52,399 bases of DNA from an uncultured Mycoplasmatota bacterium (GCA_946490195.1 CAMLWN010000003.1:1-52399), one strand, 5' to 3'; positions 17,518-27,682 are shown, numbered from the stretch's first letter. The notes: a model not told the origin generated them from the sequence alone. Numbers and translations are program-made.

Positions 17518-17959
17518 CTACTTTTTTAAACTCGATAACTTAGTATTTGCACATGTTCGAACACGTCTTTGATTTTGAATACTTGTAGGAATGTATGTAT
17601 CTCTTGTACCATGTAATTGAGTTAAAAATGGTAAATCAATTTCGCTGTATGCTGCTTGATTCTCGATAAAACCAGTATGTTTATTTATTTTCCAAGGTAA
17701 GGACTTATGAGCTTCGTACAACAAAATAGCGTCTTCTAAAACTTGTATGCGAGCAATTCTATGAGTTGAATAATGCTTTAATATATTTGGACTTCTATTT
17801 GTTTTTAGTTCCTCTAATAGGTAAATACTCCCAATTATTCTCGATTTTTGCAAAAACTTTATTATCACAAAGTAGAATTTCTAATGGGGAAACCTGAGTT
17901 TGCTCTTCACTCATATTTTGAAAATGATGATTTTCAAATTCGCTTAATGAATTTTGCAT
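17518..17959 (-). pseudogene. Frameshifted gene of unknown function
   Basis: Two minus-strand reading frames join into one protein. The 5' part starts at ATG 17959 behind a good AAGAAGG ribosome site and reads 54 codons (MQNSLSEFENHHF...NNWEYLPIRG) to a TAG at 17797-17795. The second frame carries on from the same area (TNRSPNILKHYSTHRIARIQ...) to the stop at 17518. Removing one A from the A5 run at 17806-17802 fuses both into about 146 aa. This is a real one-base disruption, an assembly error in a homopolymer, or less likely a programmed +1 shift. The family is not recognised. A bidirectional terminator follows, and tgt diverges upstream. Confidence 0.5.
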
Positions 17960-18022
17960 GTAATATACCTTCTTTCCAAGAATATGTTACTAAAATTTTA
18001 CTAAAAATACAAGTTATAAGTA

Positions 18023-18051
18023 TTGGAGCTATGTAATGAATATGATATAAT
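18023..18051 (+). promoter_or_regulatory. Promoter of tgt
   Basis: TTGGAG (18023-18028), a 17-nt spacer and TATAAT (18046-18051) precede the tgt start by 21 nt; AAAGGAAGGG is the ribosome site. Confidence 0.65.
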
Positions 18052-18060
18052 TTTATTTAA

Positions 18061-19495
<1,435 letters not shown>

Positions 19496-19556
19496 AATTT
19501 ATAAGTGAAAAATTAAATAGATTCACGAATTATAATGATTTAAAGTGTATTGTGAT

Positions 19557-19589
19557 AAAATTATCTTAGGAAACTAGGATAATTTTTTT
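19557..19589 (+). terminator. Terminator after the tgt operon
   Basis: AAAATTATC (19557-19565) pairs with GATAATTTT (19578-19586), with an inner TAG/CTA and a GAAA loop, followed by T7. The surface-protein promoter region (TATAAT near 19626) follows. Confidence 0.78.
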
Positions 19590-19683
19590 GGATAAGAAGA
19601 GGTAGAAAAAATGCCAGAATATTGATATAATATGATAAGAGTATAAAGGCTAAAAAAGACCATACTACATAAAGAGGGATGCT

Positions 19684-22600
19684 ATGAAGAAGAAAGTTTT
19701 GTTCATTCTATTAGTATTAATTGTTCTAACCAGTATTCTAGGCATCAGCTATGCAAGTTGGTTGTTTAGAGACAAGCAAAAGGATTTTAATACATTGGGA
19801 AGTAAATGCTTTGAATTAACAATGATGAATGAAAGTGAAGGAATCAGCTTATCAAAAACATATCCCATAAGTGATGAAGAAGGACTATCTACAACAGGAT
19901 ATACTTTTACGATAAAAAACACTTGTAATACCCATGCAATCTATGAAGTAAATCTAGAAGACATGTTGGTAGAAGAAAAGAGATTGTCAGGAGAATATAT
20001 CAAAGTATCGATAAATGATGGAACACCTATGAATTTAAAAAACTTAGAAGAAAAAGAAGCACATATAGAAGAATCAGATAAATCTTATGAATTAACCAGT
20101 GGTTCTCTAGGACCAGAAGAAGAAACGACATATACAATCAAACTATGGATGGACGAAAGTACTCCAGCCATAGAAGAAACAATGAATGCAACATTCTTAA
20201 GTAAAATCAGTATCGAAGCAGGATATACTCCAGAAGAGAATTTGGAAAATGAAATTACTTTACAAGCAAAAAGTATAACCGAAAGCTTAAATAATAAAAG
20301 TGAAGTCTTTGAAATCACAGGAACAAGTACAAACTATAATCTAATCGAATATAGTTTAGATAAGAGTCATTGGAGTAGAATAGAAAGTCCAAGTAAAAAT
20401 GTCACAATAACTCAAGAATTTACAGAAGAAGGAAAGCATGCTTTCTATATAAGAGATGAAGTAGGAAATATAAAAGAGATAGAGATTCAAACAACTAAAC
20501 TAGATAAAACAGTACCAGAAATAAAAATAGAAGAAACAGATAACCAAGAGAATGTGGAATTACATATCACATTTACAGACAATGAGGAATTAGGAGGATA
20601 TGCCATAACCGAAAGTTCTGAAGAACCAACAGAATGGACAAGTATAGAAGGAAAAGAAACCACGATAGAGTATACTTTAACAGAGAATACCACATATTAT
20701 ATCTGGGTAAAAGACAGTGTAGGAAATATCAGTTATCAAAAATACAGTACAGATACAATAGATACTCAAGCGCCAGAGTTAACCATTACAAATACATTAA
20801 CAGACTGGGGAGTAAAGGATACAATTACTATTAAAGCCACAGATGATGTAGTAGGCATCAGTGGAATCAGTATAAGTAAAGTAGAGGGAACATATAATTG
20901 GGAAGTTGTAGAAAACACATTAAGTTATGAAACAACGAAAGAAGTTACAGAAAATGGAACCTATTATATTTCAGTAAGAGATGCATATGGGCATATTACA
21001 ACCAAGAGTATTGTGATCGATAAGATAGATGATATCCTTCCAACCATAGAGAATTTACAAACCTCAACAGAATGGGGAAAAACGAATCAAATAACAGGAA
21101 GTTTAAAAGATCCAGAAAGTGGATTAAGTGGATATCAAATAACGAAAGAGAAAATAGAACCAGAAGAATATATTGAAATAAATGGAACAAGTTATGAATT
21201 AAATTATGAAGTAAGTGAAAACGGAACGTACTATATTTGGGTCAAAGACAGTGTAGGAAATGTTTATCAAACGGAAGTTGAAGTAACCAAAGTAGATAAT
21301 ACAGCTCCAGTATTGTCTAGTGTAACTAATAGTAGTAATGGTTCATGGGCTCAAAGTATCACATTAAGCTGGGATATAGAAGAGAGTGGAAGTGGAATAA
21401 AGAGTGTTGAGTGGAGATTAAATGACGACTCAACATGGGGTTCATTTGGACAAAATGAATGGTATGGAATAACCAGAACCAATGAACGAAATGATACGAT
21501 TTATATTCGAGTTACAGACAATGCCGGAAATGTGAGTAATATAGAGAGTACAGTTTTAAAAATAGATAGAACAGTTCCAAGTGCACCTGTGATAACAAAT
21601 AGCAAGAATAATGTATGGAGTAAAGATGCTGTTCCTGTAAGTATGAAATCTACAGATAGTCGTTCAGGAATAGCAAGATATGAATGGTATGAAAATGGTT
21701 CATGGACTACAAGAGCTATTAGTATAAGTGATGGAATAGGAAGTATCACATATACAAATCAAAGAAATGAAACAATAAGGATACGAGCAGTAGATAATGC
21801 AGGAAATGTATCTAGTGAAAGTACTACTATAGTTAAGTTAGATACAACGAATCCAACAGCTAAGATAAGTGCCAGTGTAAGTGGAAATAATATAAGAGTA
21901 AGTGCCAGTGGTAGTAGTGATACCAATAGCGGGATAAAAAATTATCAATATAGCCGAGATAATTCAACGTGGTATACAAGTACAAGTGATAGCTATACAT
22001 TTACAGGGCTTGTTGATGGATCATACACAGTATATGTTAAAGTTACAGATAACTCAGGTAGAACAAGTAGTGTAGTAAGCACAACAACAGTAGTTGCATA
22101 TACAAATGTATACGTATCATCAAGTGGTAATGACTCGAGTGGTAATGGTTCATCATCAAAACCATATGCAACACTTGCTAAAGCCTATAGTCAAGTAAAA
22201 AGCGGTGGGAATATCCTTTTGTTAAGCAATACAACTGCATCTTCAACCGCCAATTTTAATACAGCGAGCAAGTCAGTAACCCTAAAAAGTAATGGTAGTA
22301 GTGTATATACTATAACAAGAGCATCAAGCTTAACTGGTGGAGGAATTCTTTCAATTTCTAATAAAAATAATGTAACTATTAGCAATATTACTTTTAACGG
22401 AAATAATGTAAGTTCAACATCAGCATTAGTGTCAGCATCTGGAAGTTCTACCCTAAATTTAAACAGCGGAACAACCGTTCAAAATGCAGTAAATACCAAA
22501 GAATATGCTGGTGGCGGAGTAAATGTTACAGAAAGCAGTACCATTAATGTAAATGGAGCTACAATCAAAAATAATAAATCTGCAAATCAAGGAGCGGGAC

Positions 22601-23592
22601 TTTATATATCAGGTTCAACTTTAGTAATGAATAGTGGAACGATTACAGGAAATTCAACGACTGGAAATGGAGAAGGCGGAGCAGTTATTCTTTGGCAAAG
22701 TACAGCCACTATTAAAGCTGGAACAATTTCTAATAATACTGCTAATGCCAATGGAGGGGCAATATTTTCTGGCTGTCAGACGGCCAATACGACTTTAAAT
22801 ATAAGTGGTGGAACATTTAGTGGAAATAAGACCAATGGTGGCGGTGGTGCTATTGTTGTTCGTTCCGATAATAAGAGTACTTGTACAGCAACTGTGAATG
22901 TTACGGGCGGAAACTTTACATCCAATTCAGGTAGTTATGGTGGTGCGATTGCTTTAACTCGAGCTACTGGTAATTTTTCAAATGTAACCTTCTCTAATAA
23001 TACTGTTACATACAGAGGTGGTGCTATTAATGTTGATGAAAGTTCACTCGCTTATTTTAAAACAGGAGCAAATTTTACCGGAAATACTGCTCCAGCAGCT
23101 GGTGCTATTCATGTTTCCAATTCTTCAACTATGCATTTTCAAGGAGCCTCAGTTAGTAATAATAAAGCAACTAGTGAAAGTGGCGGTGCTATTGTTGTGT
23201 TTAGATCAAACGGCAATATTTCTTCTGGAACAATAAATGGCAATACCGCTAAACAATTTGGTGGCGGAGTTTTTTATACGGATAATTCGACCGGAACAAT
23301 TAGTGGTGGAACAATATCAGGAAATACAGCTCAATGGGGTGGCGGAGTTAGCGTATGGGGAAGCAGTGCCTTCTATTTCAAAGGTGGAACAATACAAAAT
23401 AATACTGCAAATAGTAATGCAGGTGGAATTGATGTAAACAACTCTGCTTTATACATGCAAGGTGGTAATGTTTTAAACAACAAATGTAATACAGCTAATC
23501 AATACGGCGGAATCTTTGTCACAGACAATAGTACATATAGTTATACGTCAGGAAATATTTCAGGAAACACTCCTTTAAATTCCAATAAATAA
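19684..23592 (+). CDS. Giant surface protein: TasA-like start, Ig-like repeats, right-handed beta-helix
   Basis: A 1302-aa exported protein. The signal segment VLFILLVLIVLTSILGISYASW (about 5-26) ends with the SYASW signature of TasA/camelysin-like proteins, and residues 30-190 look like that beta-sandwich. About six Ig-like repeats follow (about 195-810), each with a DKTVPEI / NTAPVLS type linker and a WVKDSVGN / VDNAGNVS type end. Residues 820-1302 are a right-handed beta-helix of the Pmp/pectate-lyase kind, with many GGA(I/V) and N-NT / GN-T turns. There is no LPXTG motif, lipobox or C-terminal membrane anchor, so attachment is unclear. It stands alone behind a promoter. Adhesin or fibre function is inferred from architecture. 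Confidence 0.75.
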   Translation: MKKKVLFILLVLIVLTSILGISYASWLFRDKQKDFNTLGSKCFELTMMNESEGISLSKTYPISDEEGLSTTGYTFTIKNTCNTHAIYEVNLEDMLVEEKRLSGEYIKVSINDGTPMNLKNLEEKEAHIEESDKSYELTSGSLGPEEETTYTIKLWMDESTPAIEETMNATFLSKISIEAGYTPEENLENEITLQAKSITESLNNKSEVFEITGTSTNYNLIEYSLDKSHWSRIESPSKNVTITQEFTEEGKHAFYIRDEVGNIKEIEIQTTKLDKTVPEIKIEETDNQENVELHITFTDNEELGGYAITESSEEPTEWTSIEGKETTIEYTLTENTTYYIWVKDSVGNISYQKYSTDTIDTQAPELTITNTLTDWGVKDTITIKATDDVVGISGISISKVEGTYNWEVVENTLSYETTKEVTENGTYYISVRDAYGHITTKSIVIDKIDDILPTIENLQTSTEWGKTNQITGSLKDPESGLSGYQITKEKIEPEEYIEINGTSYELNYEVSENGTYYIWVKDSVGNVYQTEVEVTKVDNTAPVLSSVTNSSNGSWAQSITLSWDIEESGSGIKSVEWRLNDDSTWGSFGQNEWYGITRTNERNDTIYIRVTDNAGNVSNIESTVLKIDRTVPSAPVITNSKNNVWSKDAVPVSMKSTDSRSGIARYEWYENGSWTTRAISISDGIGSITYTNQRNETIRIRAVDNAGNVSSESTTIVKLDTTNPTAKISASVSGNNIRVSASGSSDTNSGIKNYQYSRDNSTWYTSTSDSYTFTGLVDGSYTVYVKVTDNSGRTSSVVSTTTVVAYTNVYVSSSGNDSSGNGSSSKPYATLAKAYSQVKSGGNILLLSNTTASSTANFNTASKSVTLKSNGSSVYTITRASSLTGGGILSISNKNNVTISNITFNGNNVSSTSALVSASGSSTLNLNSGTTVQNAVNTKEYAGGGVNVTESSTINVNGATIKNNKSANQGAGLYISGSTLVMNSGTITGNSTTGNGEGGAVILWQSTATIKAGTISNNTANANGGAIFSGCQTANTTLNISGGTFSGNKTNGGGGAIVVRSDNKSTCTATVNVTGGNFTSNSGSYGGAIALTRATGNFSNVTFSNNTVTYRGGAINVDESSLAYFKTGANFTGNTAPAAGAIHVSNSSTMHFQGASVSNNKATSESGGAIVVFRSNGNISSGTINGNTAKQFGGGVFYTDNSTGTISGGTISGNTAQWGGGVSVWGSSAFYFKGGTIQNNTANSNAGGIDVNNSALYMQGGNVLNNKCNTANQYGGIFVTDNSTYSYTSGNISGNTPLNSNK

Positions 23593-23599
23593 TAAGGCA

Positions 23600-23959
23600 T
23601 TATTTTCTGTTAATTCCAACCATACTTCCTAATGTACTAGATAAAATCAAAACAATATAATAAATTAAACGAGATATAGAAAAACCTGTTTGGTAAAACA
23701 ATAAATTAATAACAATTAAAAGAAAAATTAAAGATGCTCCGATTTTTAACCCTTCTAAGTATCCTTTAGAAGGGGCTTTTTTTCCAAAAGTAAAACCAAT
23801 GAAAGCAAAAACCAAAATCATTCCAATCATGATAATAACATCTGTACTTTTTGTATAAAGAATATTTCCTAAATTAAAACAAGCCAAAATCGCACATAAT
23901 ATAAGAATAATTCCTAAAAAAATTCCTAAAGTTTTTCCATATTTTTTTAAAGTTTTCAT
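23600..23959 (-). CDS. Four-helix membrane protein, TIGR04086/YrzE family
   Basis: This 119-aa integral membrane protein has four predicted helices (about 10-30, 38-58, 71-92 and 97-115) and the loop FGKKAPSKGYLEGLKIG between helices 2 and 3, typical of the TIGR04086 family of Bacillota membrane proteins. Its role is unknown. ATG 23959 has an AGGTGAT site on the minus strand. It is divergent from the DUF421 gene and converges on the giant surface protein with only 7 nt between stops. Confidence 0.75.
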   Translation of the reverse strand: MKTLKKYGKTLGIFLGIILILCAILACFNLGNILYTKSTDVIIMIGMILVFAFIGFTFGKKAPSKGYLEGLKIGASLIFLLIVINLLFYQTGFSISRLIYYIVLILSSTLGSMVGINRK

Positions 23960-24032
23960 AAAATCACCTAATAAAGTATATACAAATGATTAAAAAAATA
24001 GAAGTGAACCCATAATAAAATTAGGTGATAAT

Positions 24033-24680
24033 ATGTCTGAACTCTTAAATGTGATTTTTCGTACAATTTTCTTTTATTTCTTTATAGTTTTATTGTATCG
24101 TTTAATGGGCAAACGAGAAATAGGTCAATTGGGGATTATCGATTTAATTGTATCTATTTTGATAGCTGAATTAGTAGCAATTTCCATTGAAAATACAGAT
24201 AAAAGCTTATTTCAAACAATTATTCCCCTAAGTTTGCTTGGAATTCTAGAAATTTTTCTGGCATTCATTAGTATTAAATCTCGAACATTTCGAACTTTTT
24301 TTGGCGGAAAACCTTCTTTGATTATTTGCAACGGAAAAGTAAACTATAAAGAAATGGTGAAACAACGCTATAGTATGGATGATCTTCTGTTAAGCATGCG
24401 ACAAAAAAGTATTCACGATTTAAGAGAAATTGAATATGCATTTTTGGAGCCAAATGGTAAACTATCTATTTTTCCATATCGTCCATTTAAAATTTGTTCA
24501 AGTTATCCAATGCCTTTAATACTAGATGGAGAAATTAATAAAAAAACTTTGCAATTTATTCACAAAGATAAAATTTGGCTAAAAGAAGAACTGGCTAAAA
24601 AGAATTTAGAAATTCAAAATATCTTTTATGCATTTTATAAAAATAAAAAAATTTATTTAATAAAGAAAAGTGAAGTGTAA
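24033..24680 (+). CDS. DUF421 (YetF-like) membrane protein
   Basis: A DUF421 family protein with three N-terminal membrane helices (about 8-22, 32-50 and 60-80). The signature RLMGKREIGQLGIIDLIVSI lies in the first loop and helix, and a cytoplasmic domain has KPSLIICNGKVNYKEM, then LLLSMRQKSIHDLREIEYAFLEPNGKLSIF. Bacillus homologues (YetF, YrbG) affect spore or envelope properties; their biochemical function is unsettled. At 215 aa it matches the family. AGGTGATAAT precedes the ATG. A strong terminator follows. Confidence 0.86.
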   Translation: MSELLNVIFRTIFFYFFIVLLYRLMGKREIGQLGIIDLIVSILIAELVAISIENTDKSLFQTIIPLSLLGILEIFLAFISIKSRTFRTFFGGKPSLIICNGKVNYKEMVKQRYSMDDLLLSMRQKSIHDLREIEYAFLEPNGKLSIFPYRPFKICSSYPMPLILDGEINKKTLQFIHKDKIWLKEELAKKNLEIQNIFYAFYKNKKIYLIKKSEV

Positions 24681-24727
24681 GTGTTTTAAAACAGCAAAAT
24701 ATTTTCTTCTCGGGTTTCTATTTTTCG

Positions 24728-24749
24728 ACAAGCTTTGCTTGTTTTTTTT
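24728..24749 (+). terminator. Terminator after the DUF421 gene
   Basis: ACAAGC (24728-24733), loop TTT, GCTTGT (24737-24742) and a run of eight T. Confidence 0.85.
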
Positions 24750-24773
24750 GTTATGCTTTGGTAGGTGATGAAA

Positions 24774-25205
24774 GTGAAAAAAAAGCTTCTATTTATTTTT
24801 CTGGCATTAGCTGTTGGAGCTACTTTAGCTTTTTTTACTTTATTTTATTTAGAACCTGCCAATGATTCAAAAGAAACTCTTGCATTAAAAGTTTTACAAA
24901 CAGGTGTTTATGCATCTTATGAAAATGCTTTAGATGCTAAAGAAAAATTAGAAAATGCTATAGTGTATGAAGATAATGGCTTATATCGTGTTTTAGTTGG
25001 GGCATCGACTACAGATGCTGGGTTAGAGAAAGTAGAGACAATTATGAAGAAAAAAGGAATTAACTATTACAAAAAAGATTTAATCATTGAAAAAAGCGAT
25101 CAAGATTTGTTTTTTAAATATAACATGATGCTAGAAAAAACGAATGAAGAAGAAGTTATCTTGCTACTAAATACTCGAATTTTAGAAAAAATGGTGGAAG
25201 TATGA
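24774..25205 (+). CDS. Membrane-anchored SPOR-like domain protein
   Basis: A 143-144-aa protein with an N-terminal membrane anchor (LLFIFLALAVGATLAFFTLFYL) and an extracytoplasmic domain. That domain looks like a SPOR repeat: LQTGVYASYENALDAKEKL, then NGLYRVLVGAS and a KKKGINYY strand. SPOR domains bind denuded peptidoglycan at division or engulfment sites. I prefer GTG 24774 because TAGGTGAT lies 4 nt before it; ATG 24768 and GTG 24765 are alternatives. It overlaps radC by 4 nt and heads the radC-mreC-mreD group, which supports a cell-envelope role. Confidence 0.68.
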   Translation: MKKKLLFIFLALAVGATLAFFTLFYLEPANDSKETLALKVLQTGVYASYENALDAKEKLENAIVYEDNGLYRVLVGASTTDAGLEKVETIMKKKGINYYKKDLIIEKSDQDLFFKYNMMLEKTNEEEVILLLNTRILEKMVEV

Positions 25206-25891
25206 GTTATTTAATTAAAGATTTACCTACAAATGAAAAGCCTAGAGAGAAAGCCAAAAAATATGGAATTTCTTCCTTAAGCAATATGGAACTTTTAGCA
25301 ATTTTATTACGCACGGGCACTAAAGCTATCTCCGCTATAGATTTAGCAAGAAAATTACTTTTAGAATATCGTGACTTAGAAGGGCTAATGCAAGCTAGAT
25401 TAAATACATTAGAAAAGATTAATGGAATGGGAGAAGTGAAAGCAATTACGATTCTTTCAGCATTAGAATTAGGAAAAAGATTACAAGAAAAAGCTCAAAA
25501 TGAGAAAATTCAAATTCGAGAAAGCAAAGATGTGTATACCTATTTTTCTTATTTGTTTTTTCATAGTGACCAAGAAAAATTTTATGTATTATTTTTAGAT
25601 TCAAAAAATTATGTTGTCAATCAAAAATTATTATTTATTGGAACAGCCAATCAAAGTTTAGTTCATCCACGAGATATTTTTAAGGAAGCCATTTTAAATA
25701 ATGCTGTAAAAATTTTATGTGTTCACAATCATCCAAGCGGTAGAGCGACACCAAGTCTTGCAGATGAAGAAGTTACAAAGAGAATTAAAAAAATAGGAGA
25801 CTTGATGGGGATAAGCTTAGTTGATCACGTGATTATCGCTAAAGAAACTTATTACAGTTTTTTAGAAAATAGAAAGGATATATGGGAATGA
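25202..25891 (+). CDS. radC: RadC-family JAB/MPN domain protein
   Basis: A RadC/YsxA family protein with an N-terminal helix-hairpin-helix region (SNMELLAILLRTGTK; LEKINGMGEVKAITIL) and a C-terminal JAMM/MPN metalloprotease fold with the motif VHNHPSGRATPSLADEEV (His-x-His-Pro-x7-Ser-x2-Asp). All presumed metal ligands are present. RadC was long linked to DNA repair, but its true function is uncertain. At 229 aa it is complete. As in many Bacillota it sits directly before mreC. It overlaps both neighbours by a few bases. Confidence 0.92.
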   Translation: MSYLIKDLPTNEKPREKAKKYGISSLSNMELLAILLRTGTKAISAIDLARKLLLEYRDLEGLMQARLNTLEKINGMGEVKAITILSALELGKRLQEKAQNEKIQIRESKDVYTYFSYLFFHSDQEKFYVLFLDSKNYVVNQKLLFIGTANQSLVHPRDIFKEAILNNAVKILCVHNHPSGRATPSLADEEVTKRIKKIGDLMGISLVDHVIIAKETYYSFLENRKDIWE

Positions 25892-26547
25892 AAAAAAGTT
25901 TGGAATATATGGTCTTTGCATGTATATTATTATTTCTTTTTGTTGGAAAAGATATTTTATGTTCGTATTTAAGTAAAAAAGATTTTAATTTAGAAAAAAG
26001 CATTGTTTTAGATACAGAATATCAGAATTTAAAAAGAGAATATGAAGATTTACTTAAGACAAATGATTTAGACCTTCCATTTTTAAAAGAAGGAATAGTA
26101 AGCAAAGTCATCGTTCATGATCCTTATATGTTTTTTGAAGAAATGACTATTTTAAAAGGAAAAAAGCAAGGGATAAAAGAACAAGATGTTATTGTAAATG
26201 AATTAGGGTATGTTGGACGCGTGAAAACAGTTTTAGAAAATTCAAGTCAAATAGAATTGTTAACGAGTTCCAATACGATTCTTTCGGTTAAAGTAGAAAA
26301 TAGTTATGGAATACTAAAAAAAGAAGGAGAAAAACTAGTCATTGGAGATATCACAAGTAAAGAAGAGATTCAAAAAAATGCCATTGTTTATACATCAAGC
26401 TTTACGAATATTCCAGGAGAAATTCCGGTTGGAAAAGTTACTGAGATTCTCTCAAATACTTTAGAACAAAAAATTATTGTCGAGCCCTTTGTAGATTTTA
26501 ATAATTTAAATTATGTTTTTATCCGAAAGAGTGTATCTTATGAATAG
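25888..26547 (+). CDS. mreC: Rod-shape-determining protein MreC
   Basis: MreC links the MreB/elongasome to the periplasmic or wall-side synthases. It has an N-terminal membrane helix (MVFACILLFLFVGKDILC), then a short coiled coil (EYQNLKREYEDLLK). The MreC core with VIVHDPYMFFEEMTILKGKKQGIKEQDVIVN and SFTNIPGEIPVGKV follows. I chose ATG 25888 (AGAAAGGA 9 nt upstream; it overlaps the radC stop as ATGA); ATG 25882 is also in frame. At about 219 aa it is shorter than usual, mainly in the coiled coil. mreD overlaps its end. mreB is not in this window. Confidence 0.88.
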   Translation: MKKSLEYMVFACILLFLFVGKDILCSYLSKKDFNLEKSIVLDTEYQNLKREYEDLLKTNDLDLPFLKEGIVSKVIVHDPYMFFEEMTILKGKKQGIKEQDVIVNELGYVGRVKTVLENSSQIELLTSSNTILSVKVENSYGILKKEGEKLVIGDITSKEEIQKNAIVYTSSFTNIPGEIPVGKVTEILSNTLEQKIIVEPFVDFNNLNYVFIRKSVSYE

Positions 26548-26896
26548 TTTTTTACCCCTATATTTTTATGTTTCTTTTTTTACTTTTTCAAAAGAAAGAA
26601 TTTTACCATTTTTATTATTTTCTTCTTTATATTTAGATTGCATTGTTTATCCTTTTTCAATAATTCATACATTACTTACAGTAGTTCTATACATTCTAAA
26701 CGTATCTTGGCATATTCCTCATCGATTAAAATTATATTTAGGAAGAACAATTCTAAACACATTGCTTTATGTAGGAAGTCTTGAACTAATTTATCAAAAT
26801 TTCTCTATTTCATTTTTACTTATAAGCATCTTATGGAATCTTTTAATAACCTTTATCTTTTTTAAAAAGCGAAGTCTTAATTTTTCAAAAAGATAG
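26540..26896 (+). CDS. mreD: MreD-like membrane protein
   Basis: A very hydrophobic 118-aa protein with about four helices (LPLYFYVSFFTF, ILPFLLFSSLYLDCIVYPFSII, a middle pair near 55-85 and ISFLLISILWNLLITFIFF). Its position directly after and overlapping mreC, its size and its LYLDCIVYPFS segment fit a short MreD, the membrane partner of MreC in rod-shape maintenance. Sequence identity is low, so the call rests mainly on gene order. The start ATG overlaps the mreC stop. It converges on the Crp/Fnr gene with a 20-nt overlap of 3' ends. Confidence 0.68.
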   Translation: MNSFLPLYFYVSFFTFSKERILPFLLFSSLYLDCIVYPFSIIHTLLTVVLYILNVSWHIPHRLKLYLGRTILNTLLYVGSLELIYQNFSISFLLISILWNLLITFIFFKKRSLNFSKR

Positions 26897-27473
26897 TTTT
26901 CCCTTGTTTTTTAATTTTTTTCTTTTGTTCTAATTCATTTAATTTGCGCATTAAACTACTTCTATCTACCCCCAAATAATCAGCTAACTCTTTATAAGTA
27001 ATAGGGATTTCAAACTTTTTACTTTCATTTTTTTTGCTTTCAATCCGAAAATAGGTCAAAATTTTTTCTTCCATATTTTTTTTCTGTAAAATAGTGATTT
27101 TTTGATGTAAATAAGTCATATATTGAATCGATTTTTCTAAAAAAAAGTTTAAGTATTTCTGATTAGTTCCTTGAATAAACAAAGTGTAATCTAAAAAGTA
27201 AAGTTCTACAGGAGTAGTGCAAACAAAAAACAAATCATTTTCTTCATTATAAATCCAAAGCTTGGAAAACATTTCATTTTTTTTAAAATGATCAATATAT
27301 AACAAATTTCCATTAATATCAGATTTCATCAAAGAAACCTTTCCTTTTTTTATTAAAGCAATTTCTTTTTTGTTGCTTTGAAAAAGAGGGATAAATTCAC
27401 CTTTATTAAAAGAAAAAGTAGAGACATTTTTTTCAATTTCTTCAATAAATGTTTCTGTTTCTTTGTTTTTCAT
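26877..27473 (-). CDS. Crp/Fnr-family transcriptional regulator
   Basis: A 198-aa regulator. Residues 15-115 form a degenerate cNMP-binding beta-roll (IALIKKGKVSLMKSDINGNLLYI), followed by a long dimerisation helix and a C-terminal winged helix with ITYKELADYLGVDRSSLMRKL as the recognition motif. It has only one Cys, so it cannot hold an FNR-type 4Fe-4S cluster, and the effector is unknown. I chose ATG 27473, 5 nt after GAAGTGAT. It is divergent from the anaerobic ribonucleotide reductase operon, and both promoters carry the same 18-nt motif, so it probably controls nrdD-nrdG-dut and itself. Confidence 0.85.
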   Translation of the reverse strand: MKNKETETFIEEIEKNVSTFSFNKGEFIPLFQSNKKEIALIKKGKVSLMKSDINGNLLYIDHFKKNEMFSKLWIYNEENDLFFVCTTPVELYFLDYTLFIQGTNQKYLNFFLEKSIQYMTYLHQKITILQKKNMEEKILTYFRIESKKNESKKFEIPITYKELADYLGVDRSSLMRKLNELEQKKKIKKQGKTIFLKN

Positions 27474-27492
27474 AAACATCACTTCTAATAAG

Positions 27493-27532
27493 ATTATAGC
27501 AAATTCAAATGACTGTTGCAATTGTCACACGA
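27493..27532 (-). promoter_or_regulatory. Promoter of the Crp/Fnr gene with overlapping operator-like site A
   Basis: On the minus strand TTGCAA (27521-27516), a 17-nt spacer and TATAAT (27498-27493) form a good promoter. The plus-strand motif GTTGCAATTGTCACACGA (27515-27532) covers its -35 box, which suggests autoregulation. The same motif, differing only in the middle three bases, recurs at 27640-27657. Confidence 0.6.
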
Positions 27533-27553
27533 GTGTTTACAATTGACATTTCT

Positions 27554-27568
27554 TGACAATAATTGTCA
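27554..27568. promoter_or_regulatory. 15-bp palindrome between the regulator and nrdD
   Basis: TGACAATAATTGTCA is a perfect inverted repeat centred on one base, midway between the divergent promoters. TTGTCA/TTGACA words recur around it (27523-27549). Its symmetry and position suit a dimeric regulator such as Crp/Fnr. Confidence 0.5.
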
Positions 27569-27639
27569 TTAAAAACAAACGTTCTTTTTTTCGATAAAAT
27601 CTATGCTTTTTATACATGCATTTTTTTTGCTTTTTGATT

Positions 27640-27682
27640 GTTGCAAAAATCACACGATATAAAAAAGTTTATCTGCTATAAT
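27640..27682 (+). promoter_or_regulatory. nrdD promoter with operator-like site B
   Basis: TATAAT (27677-27682) has no good -35 box at the right distance. Motif GTTGCAAAAATCACACGA (27640-27657) lies in that place, inside the weaker inverted repeat TGATT-N8-AATCA (27635-27652), centred near -45 from the expected start. This is the layout of a Crp/Fnr-activated class II promoter. Confidence 0.55.

Noticed and set aside
17848-18036. Plus-strand 62-aa ORF before tgt
   Set aside because: It overlaps the 5' part of the minus-strand frameshifted gene, has no ribosome site and contains the tgt promoter's -35 box at its end.
20085-23437. Several ORFs on both strands inside the giant surface-protein gene
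   Set aside because: The repetitive Ser/Thr/Asn/Gly codons open other frames by chance; the 1302-aa frame explains the region.
22500-23560. Repeated GGAATTT/GGTGG-type words, possible CRISPR or tandem repeat
   Set aside because: They encode the turns of a beta-helix, spacing is irregular and there are no conserved direct repeats with unique spacers. No CRISPR array was seen anywhere.
23960-24032. Perfect inverted repeat ATCACCTAAT / ATTAGGTGAT between two divergent genes
   Set aside because: Each arm is simply the Shine-Dalgarno sequence of its own gene, so the symmetry is explained without an operator.
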